A stretch of DNA of 64,000 bases from Sulfitobacter faviae (GTDB lineage: Bacteria > Pseudomonadota > Alphaproteobacteria > Rhodobacterales > Rhodobacteraceae). Below, one piece after another: positions 27,033 through 36,807 of this stretch; position 1 is the stretch's first letter, and each line of letters opens with the position of its first letter. A program made the position numbers and the translations under genes. Under the pieces are notes generated by a model, which saw only the letters and a list, made by a program, of their open reading frames with translations, was not told where the DNA came from and made no database searches. The stretch lies in assembly GCF_029870955.1 (NCBI RefSeq), contig NZ_PGFQ01000001.1, positions 868,001 to 932,000 of the forward strand, in the 5' to 3' direction.

Positions 27033-27463
27033 GTCTTGGCCCTCTTGAATACGCCGGTGGCGCGCGACAGCAGGCGGCCTTCGGCATCGTGCAACTGCGC
27101 CTCGGCGTAGAGAATCTTGAAGCCCCCGCCGGTGACGCGCCCCGTGGCGATGATCTGACCTTCGCGGACCGCGCCGATGTAATCGGTGGTCAGCGAGAGC
27201 GTCAGCATCGGCACGAAAGGCCCGCTCATCGCGCAGTGCCGCGCGCAGGCGAAACCGGCGGCGACGTCGAGCATCAGCGTATGCAGCCCGCCGTGCAACA
27301 CGCCCGAAACATTCAGGTGCTGCGGGCCGAGATCGAGCGTCACGCGGGTGCTGCCATCGGGGTTCGACAGGTCGGGTTGGAACCCGATCAGCTGCTGAAC
27401 CCCGCTGGTCGGCGCATCATGCGGCGGATAGTGCAATGAACCGCTCCAGATGATGGTCGACAT
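27029..27463 (-). CDS. PaaI-type hotdog thioesterase
   Basis: A single hotdog-fold thioesterase of about 144 residues. The PaaI/4HBT core is clear: LNVSGVLHGGLHTLMLDVAAG near residues 50-70, then TDYIGAVREGQIIATGRV. Enzymes of this family release free acid from stalled or unwanted acyl-CoA intermediates. ATGs at 27469 and 27463 overlap the end of the preceding acyl-CoA dehydrogenase by about 50 bases; an internal TTG at 27436 would reduce this. The real start is uncertain. The gene is embedded in the beta-oxidation operon and coupled to the next gene by an ATGA overlap. Confidence 0.85.
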   Translation of the reverse strand: MSTIIWSGSLHYPPHDAPTSGVQQLIGFQPDLSNPDGSTRVTLDLGPQHLNVSGVLHGGLHTLMLDVAAGFACARHCAMSGPFVPMLTLSLTTDYIGAVREGQIIATGRVTGGGFKILYAEAQLHDAEGRLLSRATGVFKRAKT

Positions 27464-28550
27464 CGCCAAAGCGGTGGTCCGCCATGGTGATGCGCTTGGC
27501 GATATGCGCCAGTTCGTACTCCTGCGTCATGGCGATGCCGCCATGCATCTGGATCGTGTCCTCCGCGACCAGACGGCCAACGCGGCCCATCAGGTTCTTG
27601 GCCGCCGAGACGTGACGCTCGCGGCTGGCGCGGTCGTCCTCGAGATGGCCCGCCGCGTTGATCACGGCCGAGCGCGCCTGTTCGAGGTCGATGAGCAGGT
27701 CCGCCATGCGATGCGCCAGCGCCTGGAAGGTACCGATGGGGCGGCCGAACTGCTTGCGGGTGCCGAGATATTCGCGCGTGAGGTCGCAGGCGGTCTCCAT
27801 CGCGCCGAGCGTCTCGGCGCAGAGCGCGGCGGTGGCTTTGGCGGTGCGGGTCTCGATGGCCTCGAATGCCTTGCCGGGCGCGCCCACACGGGCGCTTTCG
27901 GGCAGGGTCACGTCATCCAGCGTTACCTCGGCGGCGCGGCCACCGGCCAAGAGCGCATAGCCGGTGACGGTCAGCCCTTTGGCATCCGCGGGCACGAGGA
28001 AGAGCGAGATGCCATCGCGGTCCCCCGCCTCCCCGCTTTCGCGGGCGGAGACGACGAGCATGTCGGCGGCCTCGGCATTCGCCACCACGGCCTTGCGGCC
28101 GCTGAGCACGATCTGGTCGCCATTTTGCGTGGCCGCGGTGGTGACCCGCTCAAGGTCATAGCGGCTGCCCGGCTCGCCATGGGCGAAGGCCAATTGCAGC
28201 GCGCCGCCGATCAGTTGCTCGATATGCTCCTGCTGTTCTTCGGTCCCGAGGTCGGCGATCAGCCCCCCGGCCAGCACGGCGCTGTCCAGAAGCGGTTCGA
28301 CCACCCCGGCGCGGCCCAGCTCTTCGAAGACCACGGCAAGGTCGAAGCCCGCGCCGCCGAAACCGCCCTGCTCTTCTGTGAAGAGCGCGCCGATCACGCC
28401 CAGTTCAGCCAGACCTTCCCAGATCTCGGTCGAATAGCCGGTCTCGCTCTCGAGGATGCGGTTGCGGGTTTCGGTGTCGTATTTGTCGCGCAGGAACCGC
28501 CGCAGGCTGTCCTGCAGCATCTGGCGTTCATCGGTCAGGTCGAAATTCAT
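27417..28550 (-). CDS. Acyl-CoA dehydrogenase, pimeloyl-CoA dehydrogenase small-subunit (PimD)-like
   Basis: FAD-dependent acyl-CoA dehydrogenase, 377 residues, introducing the 2,3-double bond in acyl-CoA. Features: MNFDLTDERQMLQDSLRRFL at the start, EEQGGFGGAGFDLAVV near 80, and a C-terminal domain with MGRVGRLVAEDTIQMHGGIA and EYELAHIAKRI near 330-360. The FAD-contact segment near 120-160 (LAFAHGEPGSRYDLERVT) is degenerate compared with ordinary enzymes, as in the small member of paired dehydrogenases. The start overlaps the large-subunit stop by four bases. Pairing of two unequal acyl-CoA dehydrogenases with a thiolase and FadJ recalls pimCD, a dicarboxylate-degrading pair; that substrate is an inference. 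Confidence 0.87.
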   Translation of the reverse strand: MNFDLTDERQMLQDSLRRFLRDKYDTETRNRILESETGYSTEIWEGLAELGVIGALFTEEQGGFGGAGFDLAVVFEELGRAGVVEPLLDSAVLAGGLIADLGTEEQQEHIEQLIGGALQLAFAHGEPGSRYDLERVTTAATQNGDQIVLSGRKAVVANAEAADMLVVSARESGEAGDRDGISLFLVPADAKGLTVTGYALLAGGRAAEVTLDDVTLPESARVGAPGKAFEAIETRTAKATAALCAETLGAMETACDLTREYLGTRKQFGRPIGTFQALAHRMADLLIDLEQARSAVINAAGHLEDDRASRERHVSAAKNLMGRVGRLVAEDTIQMHGGIAMTQEYELAHIAKRITMADHRFGDVDHHLERFIALSAA

Positions 28551-29746
28551 TTGCCACCTCCCAGCATGGTCTTGGCGATGATCCCACGCTGGATCTCGTT
28601 GGAGCCGCCGAAGATCGACAGCTTGCGGTTGTTGAAATATTGCGCGGCCACGGGGCCGGCCTCATGCGGGTCGGGCAGCGCATCGTTGCTGCCTGCCACC
28701 GCTTCGGAGGCAAAGGGCATGGCGTAGACACCGGCGGCGCGGCGCGCCAGATCGTTGATCTCCTGCCGGATGATCGTGCCTTTCACCTTCAGCATCGAGC
28801 TTTCCACGCCCGGCGCCTGCCCTGCGGCGGCTTTCGAGATGATCCGCAGGTTGGTCGTCGCCATCGCCATCAGGTCGATCTCAGCCTGTGCCACGCGGGC
28901 GGCGAAATGCGGGTTCTCGATCAGCGGGCGGCCCCCGGCCATCTCGGAGCGGGCGATGCGTTTGACGGCCTGCAGACCGGCCTGAGAGAAGCCCACGCCC
29001 GCGATGTTGGTGCGCTCATGGGTCAGCAGGTACTTGGCGTAGGTCCAGCCCTTGTTCTCTTCGCCGACGAGGTTCTCGGCGGGCACTTTCACGTTGTCGA
29101 AGAAGACCTCGTTCACCTCGGCGCCGCCATCCAGCAGGATGATCGGGCGCACGGTGATGCCCGGCGTCTCCATGTCGATCAGCAGGAAGGAGATGCCCTC
29201 TTGCTGCTTCACCTCCTTGTTCGTCCGCACGAGGCAGAAGATCATGTTGGCGTGCTGGCCCAGCGTCGTCCATGTCTTCTGGCCGTTGACGATGTAATGA
29301 TCGCCGTCCTTCACCGCGGTGGTTTTCAGCGAGGCGAGGTCGGAGCCTGCGCCCGGCTCGGAATAGCCCTGACACCACCAGTCCTCACCCGAGAGGATGC
29401 GCGGCAGCCAGTAGTCCTGCTGCTCTTTCGAGCCGAACTTCTGCAGCACCGGCGCCAGCATCGACAGGCCAAAAGGCACGATGCGCGGCGCGTGGTGGGC
29501 GGCGGCTTCTTCCTCGAAGATGTGGCGCTGCACGGCGTTCCACGCGGCCCCGCCGAACTCCTTGGGCCAGTTGGTCGCGAGCCAGCCCTGTTCGTTCAGG
29601 ATCGCGTGCCAGCGTTCGTGGTCGTCCTTCGTCAGTTCCTGCCCGCGGCGCACCTTCTCGGAGAGCTCTTTCGGCAGTTTCTCGGCGAGGAAATGACGCA
29701 CCTCCTCGCGGAAGGCGCGTTCTTCGTCTGTATAGCTCAGGTCCAT
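28547..29746 (-). CDS. Acyl-CoA dehydrogenase, pimeloyl-CoA dehydrogenase large-subunit (PimC)-like
   Basis: An acyl-CoA dehydrogenase of 399 residues. The ATG at 29746 (MDLSYTDEERAFREEVRHFL) has AAAGGGGG upstream; a longer in-frame reading into the thiolase gene is arginine-rich noise. The FAD/substrate-binding segment WWCQGYSEPGAGSDLASLKT near 125-145 and WTTLGQHANMIFCLVRT near 165 are well conserved. The C-terminal end holds YFNNRKLSIFGGSNEIQRGI, the usual nucleotide-binding close. It is followed by the smaller dehydrogenase with an ATGA overlap, so a heteromeric enzyme is likely. It lies 11 bases after the thiolase stop. Confidence 0.9.
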   Translation of the reverse strand: MDLSYTDEERAFREEVRHFLAEKLPKELSEKVRRGQELTKDDHERWHAILNEQGWLATNWPKEFGGAAWNAVQRHIFEEEAAAHHAPRIVPFGLSMLAPVLQKFGSKEQQDYWLPRILSGEDWWCQGYSEPGAGSDLASLKTTAVKDGDHYIVNGQKTWTTLGQHANMIFCLVRTNKEVKQQEGISFLLIDMETPGITVRPIILLDGGAEVNEVFFDNVKVPAENLVGEENKGWTYAKYLLTHERTNIAGVGFSQAGLQAVKRIARSEMAGGRPLIENPHFAARVAQAEIDLMAMATTNLRIISKAAAGQAPGVESSMLKVKGTIIRQEINDLARRAAGVYAMPFASEAVAGSNDALPDPHEAGPVAAQYFNNRKLSIFGGSNEIQRGIIAKTMLGGGK

Positions 29747-29757
29747 GTCGGCCCCCT

Positions 29758-30933
29758 TTAGTAGATTTCGAAGAGGCCAGCCGCCCCCATGCCGCCGCCG
29801 ATGCACATCGTCACGACGCCGAGTTTCGCGCCGCGGCGGTGGCCTTCGCGCAGAATGTGGCCGGTCATCCGGGCCCCGGTCATGCCGAAGGGATGGCCGA
29901 TGGCGATGGAGCCGCCGTTCACGTTGCACTTGTCCGGGTCGATGCCCAGACGGTCGCGGCAGTAGAGCGCTTGGCTCGCGAAAGCCTCGTTCAGCTCCCA
30001 GATGTCGATGTCATCGACGCTGAGGCCATGGCGTTCCAACAGGCGCGGCACGGCGAAGACCGGGCCGATGCCCATCTCGTCGGGCTCGCAGCCCGCCACG
30101 GCGAAGCCGCGGAAGGCGCCCATGGCCTGGAGGCCCTGCTGCTCGGCCTGTTTGCTGTCCATCAGCACCAGAGCGGCGGCACCGTCCGAGAGCTGGCTGG
30201 CATTACCGGCGGTGATGAAGGCCCCCTCGCCGCGCACCGGGGTGAGGCCCGCAAGCCCCTCCATCGTGGTACCGGGGCGGTTGCATTCGTCGCGGTCCAC
30301 GGTGACCTCGCGGGTGGAGATCTCCTTGGTCTCCTTGTCCTGCACGCCCATGGTGGTCTGCATCGGCACGATCTCGTCGTCGAAGAGACCGGCCTCCTGC
30401 GCCTTGGCGATGAGTTGCTGGCTGCGCAGACCGTAGGCGTCCTGATCCTCGCGGCTGATGTTGTAGCGTTTGGCCACGATGTCGGCGGTGTCGATCATCG
30501 CCATATAGACCTCGGGCTTGTGCTCTTCCAGCCAGGGCTCCTTGACCGATTTCACATGCGGCTGGATCAGCGAAATGCTCTCGACCCCGCCTGCGACCAT
30601 CGGGCCTGCGCCCTCCATGCAGATGGCATTGGCGGCCATGGCAACGGTCTGAAGACCGGACGAGCAGAAGCGGTTCACGGTCACGCCCGAGGCGGTGACC
30701 GGCAGGCCCGCGCGCAGAGCGATCTGGCGCGCGATGTTCGAGCCCGTGGCCCCTTCGGGGTAGCCGCAGCCGATCATCACGTCCTCGATGGCCGAAGGCT
30801 CCACGCCCGAACGTTTCACGGCCTCGGCGACGACATGGCCGCCCATGGTGGCACCATGGGTCATGTTGAATGACCCGCGGAAGGATTTGGCCAGCCCGGT
30901 GCGGACGGCAGAGACGATTACGGCCTGTTTCAT
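29758..30933 (-). CDS. Acetyl-CoA C-acyltransferase (thiolase), pimB-like
   Basis: Thiolase of 391 residues performing the last step of beta-oxidation, release of acetyl-CoA. The nucleophilic Cys is C90 in [11 protein letters not shown]. The [11 protein letters not shown] motif near residue 347 gives the catalytic His, and [15 protein letters not shown] at the end gives the second catalytic Cys. The gene overlaps the stop of the FadJ-like gene by four bases, so both are made together. The central loop ([20 protein letters not shown]) is typical of the FadA/FadI group. The chain-length preference cannot be read from sequence. Confidence 0.93.
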   Translation of the reverse strand: MKQAVIVSAVRTGLAKSFRGSFNMTHGATMGGHVVAEAVKRSGVEPSAIEDVMIGCGYPEGATGSNIARQIALRAGLPVTASGVTVNRFCSSGLQTVAMAANAICMEGAGPMVAGGVESISLIQPHVKSVKEPWLEEHKPEVYMAMIDTADIVAKRYNISREDQDAYGLRSQQLIAKAQEAGLFDDEIVPMQTTMGVQDKETKEISTREVTVDRDECNRPGTTMEGLAGLTPVRGEGAFITAGNASQLSDGAAALVLMDSKQAEQQGLQAMGAFRGFAVAGCEPDEMGIGPVFAVPRLLERHGLSVDDIDIWELNEAFASQALYCRDRLGIDPDKCNVNGGSIAIGHPFGMTGARMTGHILREGHRRGAKLGVVTMCIGGGMGAAGLFEIY

Positions 30934-33026
30934 TTGGCAGCTTCCTTGTTCAGATCATCAAAGTTGCGGTTGGTCTTGACCAGTTCGGCCAGCAGCGGCG
31001 CGGGTTTCCAGAACCACGGGTCCTGCTCGGCGAAGCCTTCGATCGCCGCCAGCACGTTGGGCAGGCCCTGAATGTCGGCCCATTTCATCGGGCCGCCCCA
31101 GTAGCGCGGGAAACCGTAGCCGAAGAGCAGCGTCATATCGATGTCGAGCGGGCGTTTGGCGATGCCCTCTTCCAGCACCTTGGCGGCCTCGTTGACCATG
31201 GCGCACATATAGCGGCGCACGATCTCGGCGTCGGTGAACTCGCGCGGGGTGATGCCGCGCTCCCTCTGCTCTTCCTCGATCAGGCGGGTGACTTCCGGGT
31301 TCGGCGTACCGCCGCGCTTGCCCTTCTCGTAGATGTAGTAACCCTCGCCGGTCTTCTGGCCGAAGTGCCCCTGCTCGCAAAGCCGGTCGATGTATGTCGG
31401 CACGCGCTCCTCGGGGTGGCGCGTGGCGGCCTTGCGCTTGCGTGTGGCCCAGCCGATGTCGAGGCCGGCGAGGTCGGCCACGGCGAAGGGGCCCATGGCA
31501 AAGCCGAATTTCTCCAGCGCCGCGTCGATCTTGTAGGGGCTGGCGCCGTCCAGAACCATGTGGTCCGCCGCGGTGCGATAGGTGGCGAGGATGCGGTTGC
31601 CGATGAAGCCGTCGCAGACCCCGGCGCGGACGCTGACCTTGCCCAGTGCCTTGCCAAGCGCGAAGCCGGTGGCGACCACATCTTTCGCGGTCTTGTCGGC
31701 GACAACGACCTCGAGCAGTTTCATCACATGCGCGGGCGAGAAGAAGTGCAGCCCGATCACGTCCTCGGGGCGCTTGGTGGCGGCGGCGATCTCGTTCACA
31801 TCTAGATAGGAGGTGTTGGAGGCCAGCACGCAGCCCGGCTTGCAGACCGCGTCGAGCTTGCCGAAGACGTCTTTTTTCACGTCCATGTCTTCGAACACCG
31901 CTTCGACCACCAGATCGACGTCTCCCAGGCTGTCGTATTCGGTGGAGACGGTCAGCGCCGTGCCGGTCAGGTGATCGAACTTCGCCTGATCGATCTTGCC
32001 GCGTTTCAGCGCGCCGGCGAGGTTGCCGGAGATACGCTCATGCGCGGCCTTGGCGGCCTCGTCCTTCATCTCGATCAGCACGACCGAGAAGCCAGAGAGC
32101 AGCGCCGCGGTGGCGATGCCCGCGCCCATGGTGCCGCCGCCGATGACGCCGATGGCCTCCAGCTCGCGCGGTTCGACACCTTTCAGCTCTGGCAGGTTGC
32201 TGACCGCCCGCTCGGAGAAGAAGGCGTGGATCATGCCCTGCCGCTGGTCGGTGTTCATCAGTTCCGAGAAGATGCGGCGCTCGGCCTTCATGCCCTCCTC
32301 GAAGGGTTTTTCGACACCTGCCTGCACGGCGCGCACGGCCTCGGCCGGCGAAATCTGGCCGCGGCCTTTCTTCAGCGTTGCCTCATAGGCGGCATCCCAG
32401 TCGATCGGCGCGGGCGCGGGCATCTCGCAGATCGGACGGCGCTCGGCACCGCTGTCGAGCAGCTCACGGACGTAGGCAAGACCAACCTCCTGCGGATCGC
32501 CCTCCTCCACGCGGTCGACGATGCCCATTTCCAGCGCCTGCGGTGCCTTGATGTGGCGGCCCGTGGTGATCGCGTCGAGCGCGGGTTCCACGCCGATGAG
32601 CCGCGGCAGACGCTGGGTGCCGCCAGCGCCGGGAATGAGGCCGAGGTGCACTTCCGGCAGACCGACGCGGGCCGAGGGCTGGGCGATGCGGTAATGCGCC
32701 GAGAGCGCGACTTCGAGTCCGCCGCCGAGGCTCACGCCATGCATGGAGGCCACGACCAAGAGCGGCGAGGCTTCGATGCGGTTGCAGAGGTTCGGCAGAT
32801 GCGGCTCCATCGGCGGCTTGCCGAACTCGGTGATATCGGCCCCGGCGATGAAGGCGCGGCCTTCGCCCACGATCATCACGGCGCGCACGCCCTCCTCGGC
32901 CTCGGCGCGGTCCATGCCGTCGGCCAGCCCCTGCCGCACGGCTTGGCTCAGCGCGTTGACGGGCGGGTTCTCGATGCGCAGCACGACGATGTCGTCGTGG
33001 CGGGAATAGGCGATCTTGTCGGTCAT
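30930..33026 (-). CDS. fadJ: Bifunctional enoyl-CoA hydratase / 3-hydroxyacyl-CoA dehydrogenase (FadJ/PimF-like)
   Basis: A 698-residue two-domain beta-oxidation enzyme. The amino-terminal crotonase domain (1-190) has [14 protein letters not shown] near 53, [20 protein letters not shown] near 95 and [15 protein letters not shown] near 128. The NAD-binding dehydrogenase domain begins near 290 with [15 protein letters not shown], and includes [16 protein letters not shown] and [17 protein letters not shown] near 410-435, the catalytic His region. Two C-terminal HCDH domains follow ([34 protein letters not shown]). It starts 17 bases after the IclR gene. Order and content resemble the pimF gene of dicarboxylate-degrading operons. 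Confidence 0.92.
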   Translation of the reverse strand: MTDKIAYSRHDDIVVLRIENPPVNALSQAVRQGLADGMDRAEAEEGVRAVMIVGEGRAFIAGADITEFGKPPMEPHLPNLCNRIEASPLLVVASMHGVSLGGGLEVALSAHYRIAQPSARVGLPEVHLGLIPGAGGTQRLPRLIGVEPALDAITTGRHIKAPQALEMGIVDRVEEGDPQEVGLAYVRELLDSGAERRPICEMPAPAPIDWDAAYEATLKKGRGQISPAEAVRAVQAGVEKPFEEGMKAERRIFSELMNTDQRQGMIHAFFSERAVSNLPELKGVEPRELEAIGVIGGGTMGAGIATAALLSGFSVVLIEMKDEAAKAAHERISGNLAGALKRGKIDQAKFDHLTGTALTVSTEYDSLGDVDLVVEAVFEDMDVKKDVFGKLDAVCKPGCVLASNTSYLDVNEIAAATKRPEDVIGLHFFSPAHVMKLLEVVVADKTAKDVVATGFALGKALGKVSVRAGVCDGFIGNRILATYRTAADHMVLDGASPYKIDAALEKFGFAMGPFAVADLAGLDIGWATRKRKAATRHPEERVPTYIDRLCEQGHFGQKTGEGYYIYEKGKRGGTPNPEVTRLIEEEQRERGITPREFTDAEIVRRYMCAMVNEAAKVLEEGIAKRPLDIDMTLLFGYGFPRYWGGPMKWADIQGLPNVLAAIEGFAEQDPWFWKPAPLLAELVKTNRNFDDLNKEAAK

Positions 33027-33043
33027 GTGATGTCTCCTTGTCT

Positions 33044-33832
33044 TTATCCGCGCCGTGACAGGGCGGGCGCCCGTCCGGTGCGTTGTTCGATGCCGCTGAC
33101 CACGTCGCGCAGGGCTGGCCCCACTTGTGACAGAATGCGGTCGTCGGGCAAGTCCGCCGGCAGCGCGCCGCAGCTAAAGGACACCGGCTCTCCGAACTCA
33201 CCGGCGTAATAGGGCACGCTGACCGCGTTTACATTGCGGGCATAGCGGGTGTCAGGCGGGGCCAGCACGAAGCCCTGCGCCAGCAGTTGCTCATAGCCCT
33301 CACGACGGAAATCGCGCAGCCGGTCGTCGGGTTCCAGCGCTTCGAAACGGTCTTCGTCGAGGCTGGCCAGCGTGGCCAGACCCGAGGAGGAGCCATAGAC
33401 CGGAATGCGGTGCCCCGGCTCCAGCCAGATCGTCGAGGCCGTGCGCGGCCGCCAAGTGCGTACCAGCATCATCCGGTCGCCATCGCGCACGGCGATCAAC
33501 GCCAGCGTGCGGGTCTCATCCGCCAGTTCCTGCATCGCATCCGACGCCATATCCACGAAGCTCACCGCGACAGAGGCGACGGAGCCGAGCGCTATCGCCG
33601 CGGGCCCAAGCCGAAACTTGTCGTTGCGCCCGCCATGGGCCAGATACCCCAACTCGCAAAGCGTATAGGTCAGCCGCGACACGGTGGGTTTCGGCAGCCC
33701 CGTCCGCTCGGCAATCTGGGCATGGCTCAGCCCACTGTCGCTGGCGCGAAAGGCCCGCAGAATGCCAAGCCCCCGCGCCAGAGTATTGGCGAACTTGCGG
33801 TCCGTGCCGGTATCGGATGCCGCCTGATTCAT
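33044..33832 (-). CDS. IclR-family transcriptional regulator
   Basis: A 262-residue IclR-type regulator. The amino-terminal winged helix (residues 18-80) reads LARGLGILRAFRASDSGLSH, then LPKPTVSRLTYTLCELGYL. The effector-binding GAF-like domain (90-250) includes TIWLEPGHRIPVYGSSSGLA and the C-terminal AVSVPYYAGEFGEPVSFSCGA. It is embedded in the operon it probably controls. Its start overlaps the dctM stop by four bases, and fadJ starts 17 bases after its stop. This arrangement implies autoregulation with feedback from the transported acid or its CoA ester. A candidate operator lies before dctP at 36808-36820. Confidence 0.92.
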   Translation of the reverse strand: MNQAASDTGTDRKFANTLARGLGILRAFRASDSGLSHAQIAERTGLPKPTVSRLTYTLCELGYLAHGGRNDKFRLGPAAIALGSVASVAVSFVDMASDAMQELADETRTLALIAVRDGDRMMLVRTWRPRTASTIWLEPGHRIPVYGSSSGLATLASLDEDRFEALEPDDRLRDFRREGYEQLLAQGFVLAPPDTRYARNVNAVSVPYYAGEFGEPVSFSCGALPADLPDDRILSQVGPALRDVVSGIEQRTGRAPALSRRG

Positions 33833-35169
33833 CGCGCCGCCATCGGGATCAGGAGCGAGATCATCGGGAAGGACATGATCAGGATCAGCACGATCACGTC
33901 GACGCTGAGAAAGCGTGTGATGCCAGCGAAGATCTTATCGATCGGCGCTTCGCGCCCCACCACGTTGGCGATGACGAAGACGTTGAGGCCGACGGGCGGG
34001 GTGATCAACCCGATCTCCAGCAGCTTGATGACCACAACGCCGAACCAGATGAGGTTTAGGTCATAGCTTTCGACCAGCGGGATCATCAGTGGCAGGGTCA
34101 GCACCATGATGCCGATGGGATCAAGGAACATGCCCAAAAGCAGGTAGATCAGCGCGATGCAGAGCATCAGCACCACCAGCGACATCTGCGCGTCAGAGAC
34201 GAAGCCGACGATGGTGCCCGCGACGCCAGTCAGCGCGACGAAGGCCACGAAGATCTTGGCCGAGGCGGCGATGAGGAAAATGGCGGAGGTCTGCACGCAG
34301 GTTTCCTTGACCGCGGCCCAGAGGCCCGCCCAGTCGAGCTTTTTCTGCGCAAAACCGATCAGCGTGGCCGAGACGACGCAGACGGCTGCGGCCTCGGTCG
34401 CGGTGAAGATGCCGCCGTAGATGCCGCCGATGATGAGCACGAAGAGCAGCAGCGCGGGCCAGCTTTCGAGCGCTGCGGTCCAACGCTCCCCGGCGCTGTA
34501 GCGCTGGTCGGTCGAGGGGGCGACCGATGGATCGCGCCAGACCCAGACGGCGATGACCAGCACGAAGCCCATCAGCGTCAGCAGCCCCGGCAGAACACCG
34601 GCGAGAAAGAGCGAGGAGATCGAGGTCTCGGTGAAGATGCCGTAGATGATGAACAGCACCGAAGGCGGAATGAGCGAGCCCAGCGTGCCACCCGCCGCGA
34701 CCGAGGCCGTGGCGAGGCGCGGGTCATAGCCCATGCGCAGCATCTCGGGCGTGCAGATCTTGCCCATGGTCGAGGCGCAGGCGATGGACGAGCCGGTGAT
34801 CGCGGAAAACCCACCGCAGCCCATGACGGAGGCCATGGCCACCCCACCCGGCAGTTTGGTCAGCCAGACTTTGGCCGCGTGGTAGATTTTCGTCGTGATA
34901 TCCGCGCGGTAAGCGATATGTCCAAGCGCCACGAAGAGCGGGATCATCGACAGATCGTAGGAATGGATAAGGTCGAAGGAGTTCGAGAACACCATCGAGG
35001 TGGTCGCCTTGATCGCGCGTTCGGGCATGAAAGTCCCAGTGCGGAAGGCGAAGATAAAGAAGGTGGCGACGGTCGCGACCGAGGCCAGCGTGAAGGCGAT
35101 CGGCACCCGCAGGGCCAGCATGATTAGCACCGCGGCAAAGGCGATCATTCCGATGGTCGAGGCATCCAT
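33829..35169 (-). CDS. dctM: TRAP transporter large permease subunit (DctM)
   Basis: The 446-residue main membrane subunit of a TRAP (tripartite ATP-independent periplasmic) transporter, which drives substrate import with an ion gradient. About 12 hydrophobic spans are visible, with typical DctM stretches ATASVAAGGTLGSLIPPSVL near 170 and PLMIPLVESYDLNLIWFGV near 350. GYDPRLATASV and the early DLIHSYDLSMIPLFVALGHIA segment match the family. The start codon overlaps the dctQ stop by one base and the gene's end overlaps iclR, so translation is coupled across the whole run. The substrate is set by DctP and is unknown. Confidence 0.93.
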   Translation of the reverse strand: MDASTIGMIAFAAVLIMLALRVPIAFTLASVATVATFFIFAFRTGTFMPERAIKATTSMVFSNSFDLIHSYDLSMIPLFVALGHIAYRADITTKIYHAAKVWLTKLPGGVAMASVMGCGGFSAITGSSIACASTMGKICTPEMLRMGYDPRLATASVAAGGTLGSLIPPSVLFIIYGIFTETSISSLFLAGVLPGLLTLMGFVLVIAVWVWRDPSVAPSTDQRYSAGERWTAALESWPALLLFVLIIGGIYGGIFTATEAAAVCVVSATLIGFAQKKLDWAGLWAAVKETCVQTSAIFLIAASAKIFVAFVALTGVAGTIVGFVSDAQMSLVVLMLCIALIYLLLGMFLDPIGIMVLTLPLMIPLVESYDLNLIWFGVVVIKLLEIGLITPPVGLNVFVIANVVGREAPIDKIFAGITRFLSVDVIVLILIMSFPMISLLIPMAAR

Positions 35170-35702
35170 TAGCGCAGGTCCTCTTCAACCATCAGATCAG
35201 CCGCGTGATGTTGCTCATCCGAGACGACGCCGCCTGCAAGAACGGTGCGCCCGTCGCGCCATGTCAGCTCGGCCAGCCGCAAGAAAGTCGCGATCATCCC
35301 GATCAGGAACAACAACCGCCCCGGCCACTTGGGCAGGTTCAGGTCGCCATAGAAAAAGCTCCCCTTCTCCACCACGGAGAGGAATTCGCGCCCGCCGGAA
35401 TAGATCAGCGGCGCCAGAGCCAACATGCCGATGGCAGAGCCTGCCACGATCAGCACCGAACGCGCGCGTTCGGGGAAACGGTCGGTCACGAAGGCGACCG
35501 AGACATGCGCACGGGCCGCGGTGGCGGCGGCGAGGGGCAGCAGGATGGCGGCAACCATGAGCTCTCGCACCATGGTCACGCTATCGGGCACCTGACTGGC
35601 AAAGAGCGCGCGGGCGATCACGTTGGAGGTGATCAACACCCCCAGGGCGATCACCGCCAAGGCCCCCAGTCCCAACAGGATTTTCTCCAGATTTACCAAC
35701 AT
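35169..35702 (-). CDS. dctQ: TRAP transporter small permease subunit (DctQ)
   Basis: The 177-residue small membrane subunit of the TRAP system. Four hydrophobic spans are seen: near residues 8-30, 50-65, 85-105 and 130-150. The central segment ELMVAAILLPLAAATAARAH, followed by HVSVAFVTDRFP, is characteristic of DctQ. It lies between dctP (26 bases upstream) and dctM (one-base overlap). It associates with the large permease and helps present the binding protein to the membrane. Confidence 0.9.
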   Translation of the reverse strand: MLVNLEKILLGLGALAVIALGVLITSNVIARALFASQVPDSVTMVRELMVAAILLPLAAATAARAHVSVAFVTDRFPERARSVLIVAGSAIGMLALAPLIYSGGREFLSVVEKGSFFYGDLNLPKWPGRLLFLIGMIATFLRLAELTWRDGRTVLAGGVVSDEQHHAADLMVEEDLR

Positions 35703-35728
35703 ATGCTGCCCCTCCCCAGTGTCAGCGA

Positions 35729-36784
35729 TCAGTTACCAGCGGCGTCCCATGGGTAGCCGTTGGCGTCACGCTCTTCGGTGTATTTGGCGATCAGCGCCTT
35801 ATACTCTTCCAGCAGTTCCTCACCGGGCAGACCGGCGGAGCTTGCCGTTTGCACCCATTCGTCAAGGAACTTCTCACCGGCTTTGACCAGTTTCGCGCGG
35901 TCCCCTTCGGGCAGGGTGATGACCTCGACGCCCTGCTCTTTCATGGAGGCGATGGCCTTTTCGTTGGCGGTGGTGATCAGACGACCGAATTCGTCGGCCA
36001 TGTCCGCGCCAACCTCGGCCAGCGTCTCCTGCTGCTCTTCCGTCAGGCTGTCGTGCATGTCCTTGTTCATAAAGATGCCAAGACCGCCGACCTGACCCCA
36101 ATCGAGGATCGTATAGCTGTCCATCACCTCGGCCTGCTTCAGCGCCGCGACGGCATAGCTGTAGCCCTGCGAGCAGTCGATCAGCCCGGTGTCGAGGCCT
36201 TGGTAGGCGTCGTAGATCGACATGTTGACCATATTCGCGCCCTCCTCGCCAAAGACCTTGCCATAGGCGCCCACGCCGCGGACCTTCTTGCCCGAAATGT
36301 CGTCGACGGATTTGATCGCGCCGCCCTTGCAGCCGATGTTCACCTGAGAGGTGGTCCAAGTGCCGATGTAGACGAGGTTCTTGTCGGCGAGGTCTTCCTG
36401 AATGGCTTCGTTGCTGCGCATCAGCTCATCGGTGGCGCGCATGCCAACCCAAGCGTCGGGGTTGTTCACCGGCAGGTCGGCGATGCCGTAGCCCGCCATC
36501 TCTTGCGGGTAGTAGACTGCAATGACCGAGCCGGTGTCGGCCACGCCATCGGCAAGCGATTGCACAGCGGCATTGGCTTTGAACAGCGCCCCGCCCCACT
36601 GGATGTCGAGGCGCATATCGCCGTCGGACCGTTCGGCGACCTGATCGGCGAACCACTGCAACGCCTGCGCGCGTGCACCGCGGTTCGGCCCGGCTTCCCC
36701 ATGAATCAACACGGTCTTAGCGCTTACCGCGCCACCAGCCAGCGCCAGAGCTGCGGCGCAGCTCAGGTGTTTGAAAATTGTCAT
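35729..36784 (-). CDS. dctP: TRAP transporter substrate-binding protein (DctP)
   Basis: Periplasmic solute receptor of the TRAP transporter, 351 residues. The ATG at 36784 (MTIFKHLSCAAALALAGGAV) is chosen because GGGAGGAG lies 6-8 bases upstream; a longer reading from 36814 is unlikely. A Sec signal peptide ends near AVSA. The mature receptor shows DctP landmarks: LQWFADQVAERSDGDMRLDI near 45, WGGALFKANAAVQSLADGVA near 68 and DISGKKVRGVGAYGKVF near 165. The ligand-binding Arg equivalent is probably the one in KKVRG. It opens an apparent 11-gene transcript ending at 24713. Ligand unknown; an aliphatic dicarboxylate is suggested by the catabolic genes. Confidence 0.92.
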   Translation of the reverse strand: MTIFKHLSCAAALALAGGAVSAKTVLIHGEAGPNRGARAQALQWFADQVAERSDGDMRLDIQWGGALFKANAAVQSLADGVADTGSVIAVYYPQEMAGYGIADLPVNNPDAWVGMRATDELMRSNEAIQEDLADKNLVYIGTWTTSQVNIGCKGGAIKSVDDISGKKVRGVGAYGKVFGEEGANMVNMSIYDAYQGLDTGLIDCSQGYSYAVAALKQAEVMDSYTILDWGQVGGLGIFMNKDMHDSLTEEQQETLAEVGADMADEFGRLITTANEKAIASMKEQGVEVITLPEGDRAKLVKAGEKFLDEWVQTASSAGLPGEELLEEYKALIAKYTEERDANGYPWDAAGN

Positions 36785-36807
36785 GTCGGCTCCTCCCAGA
36801 GACTTGT

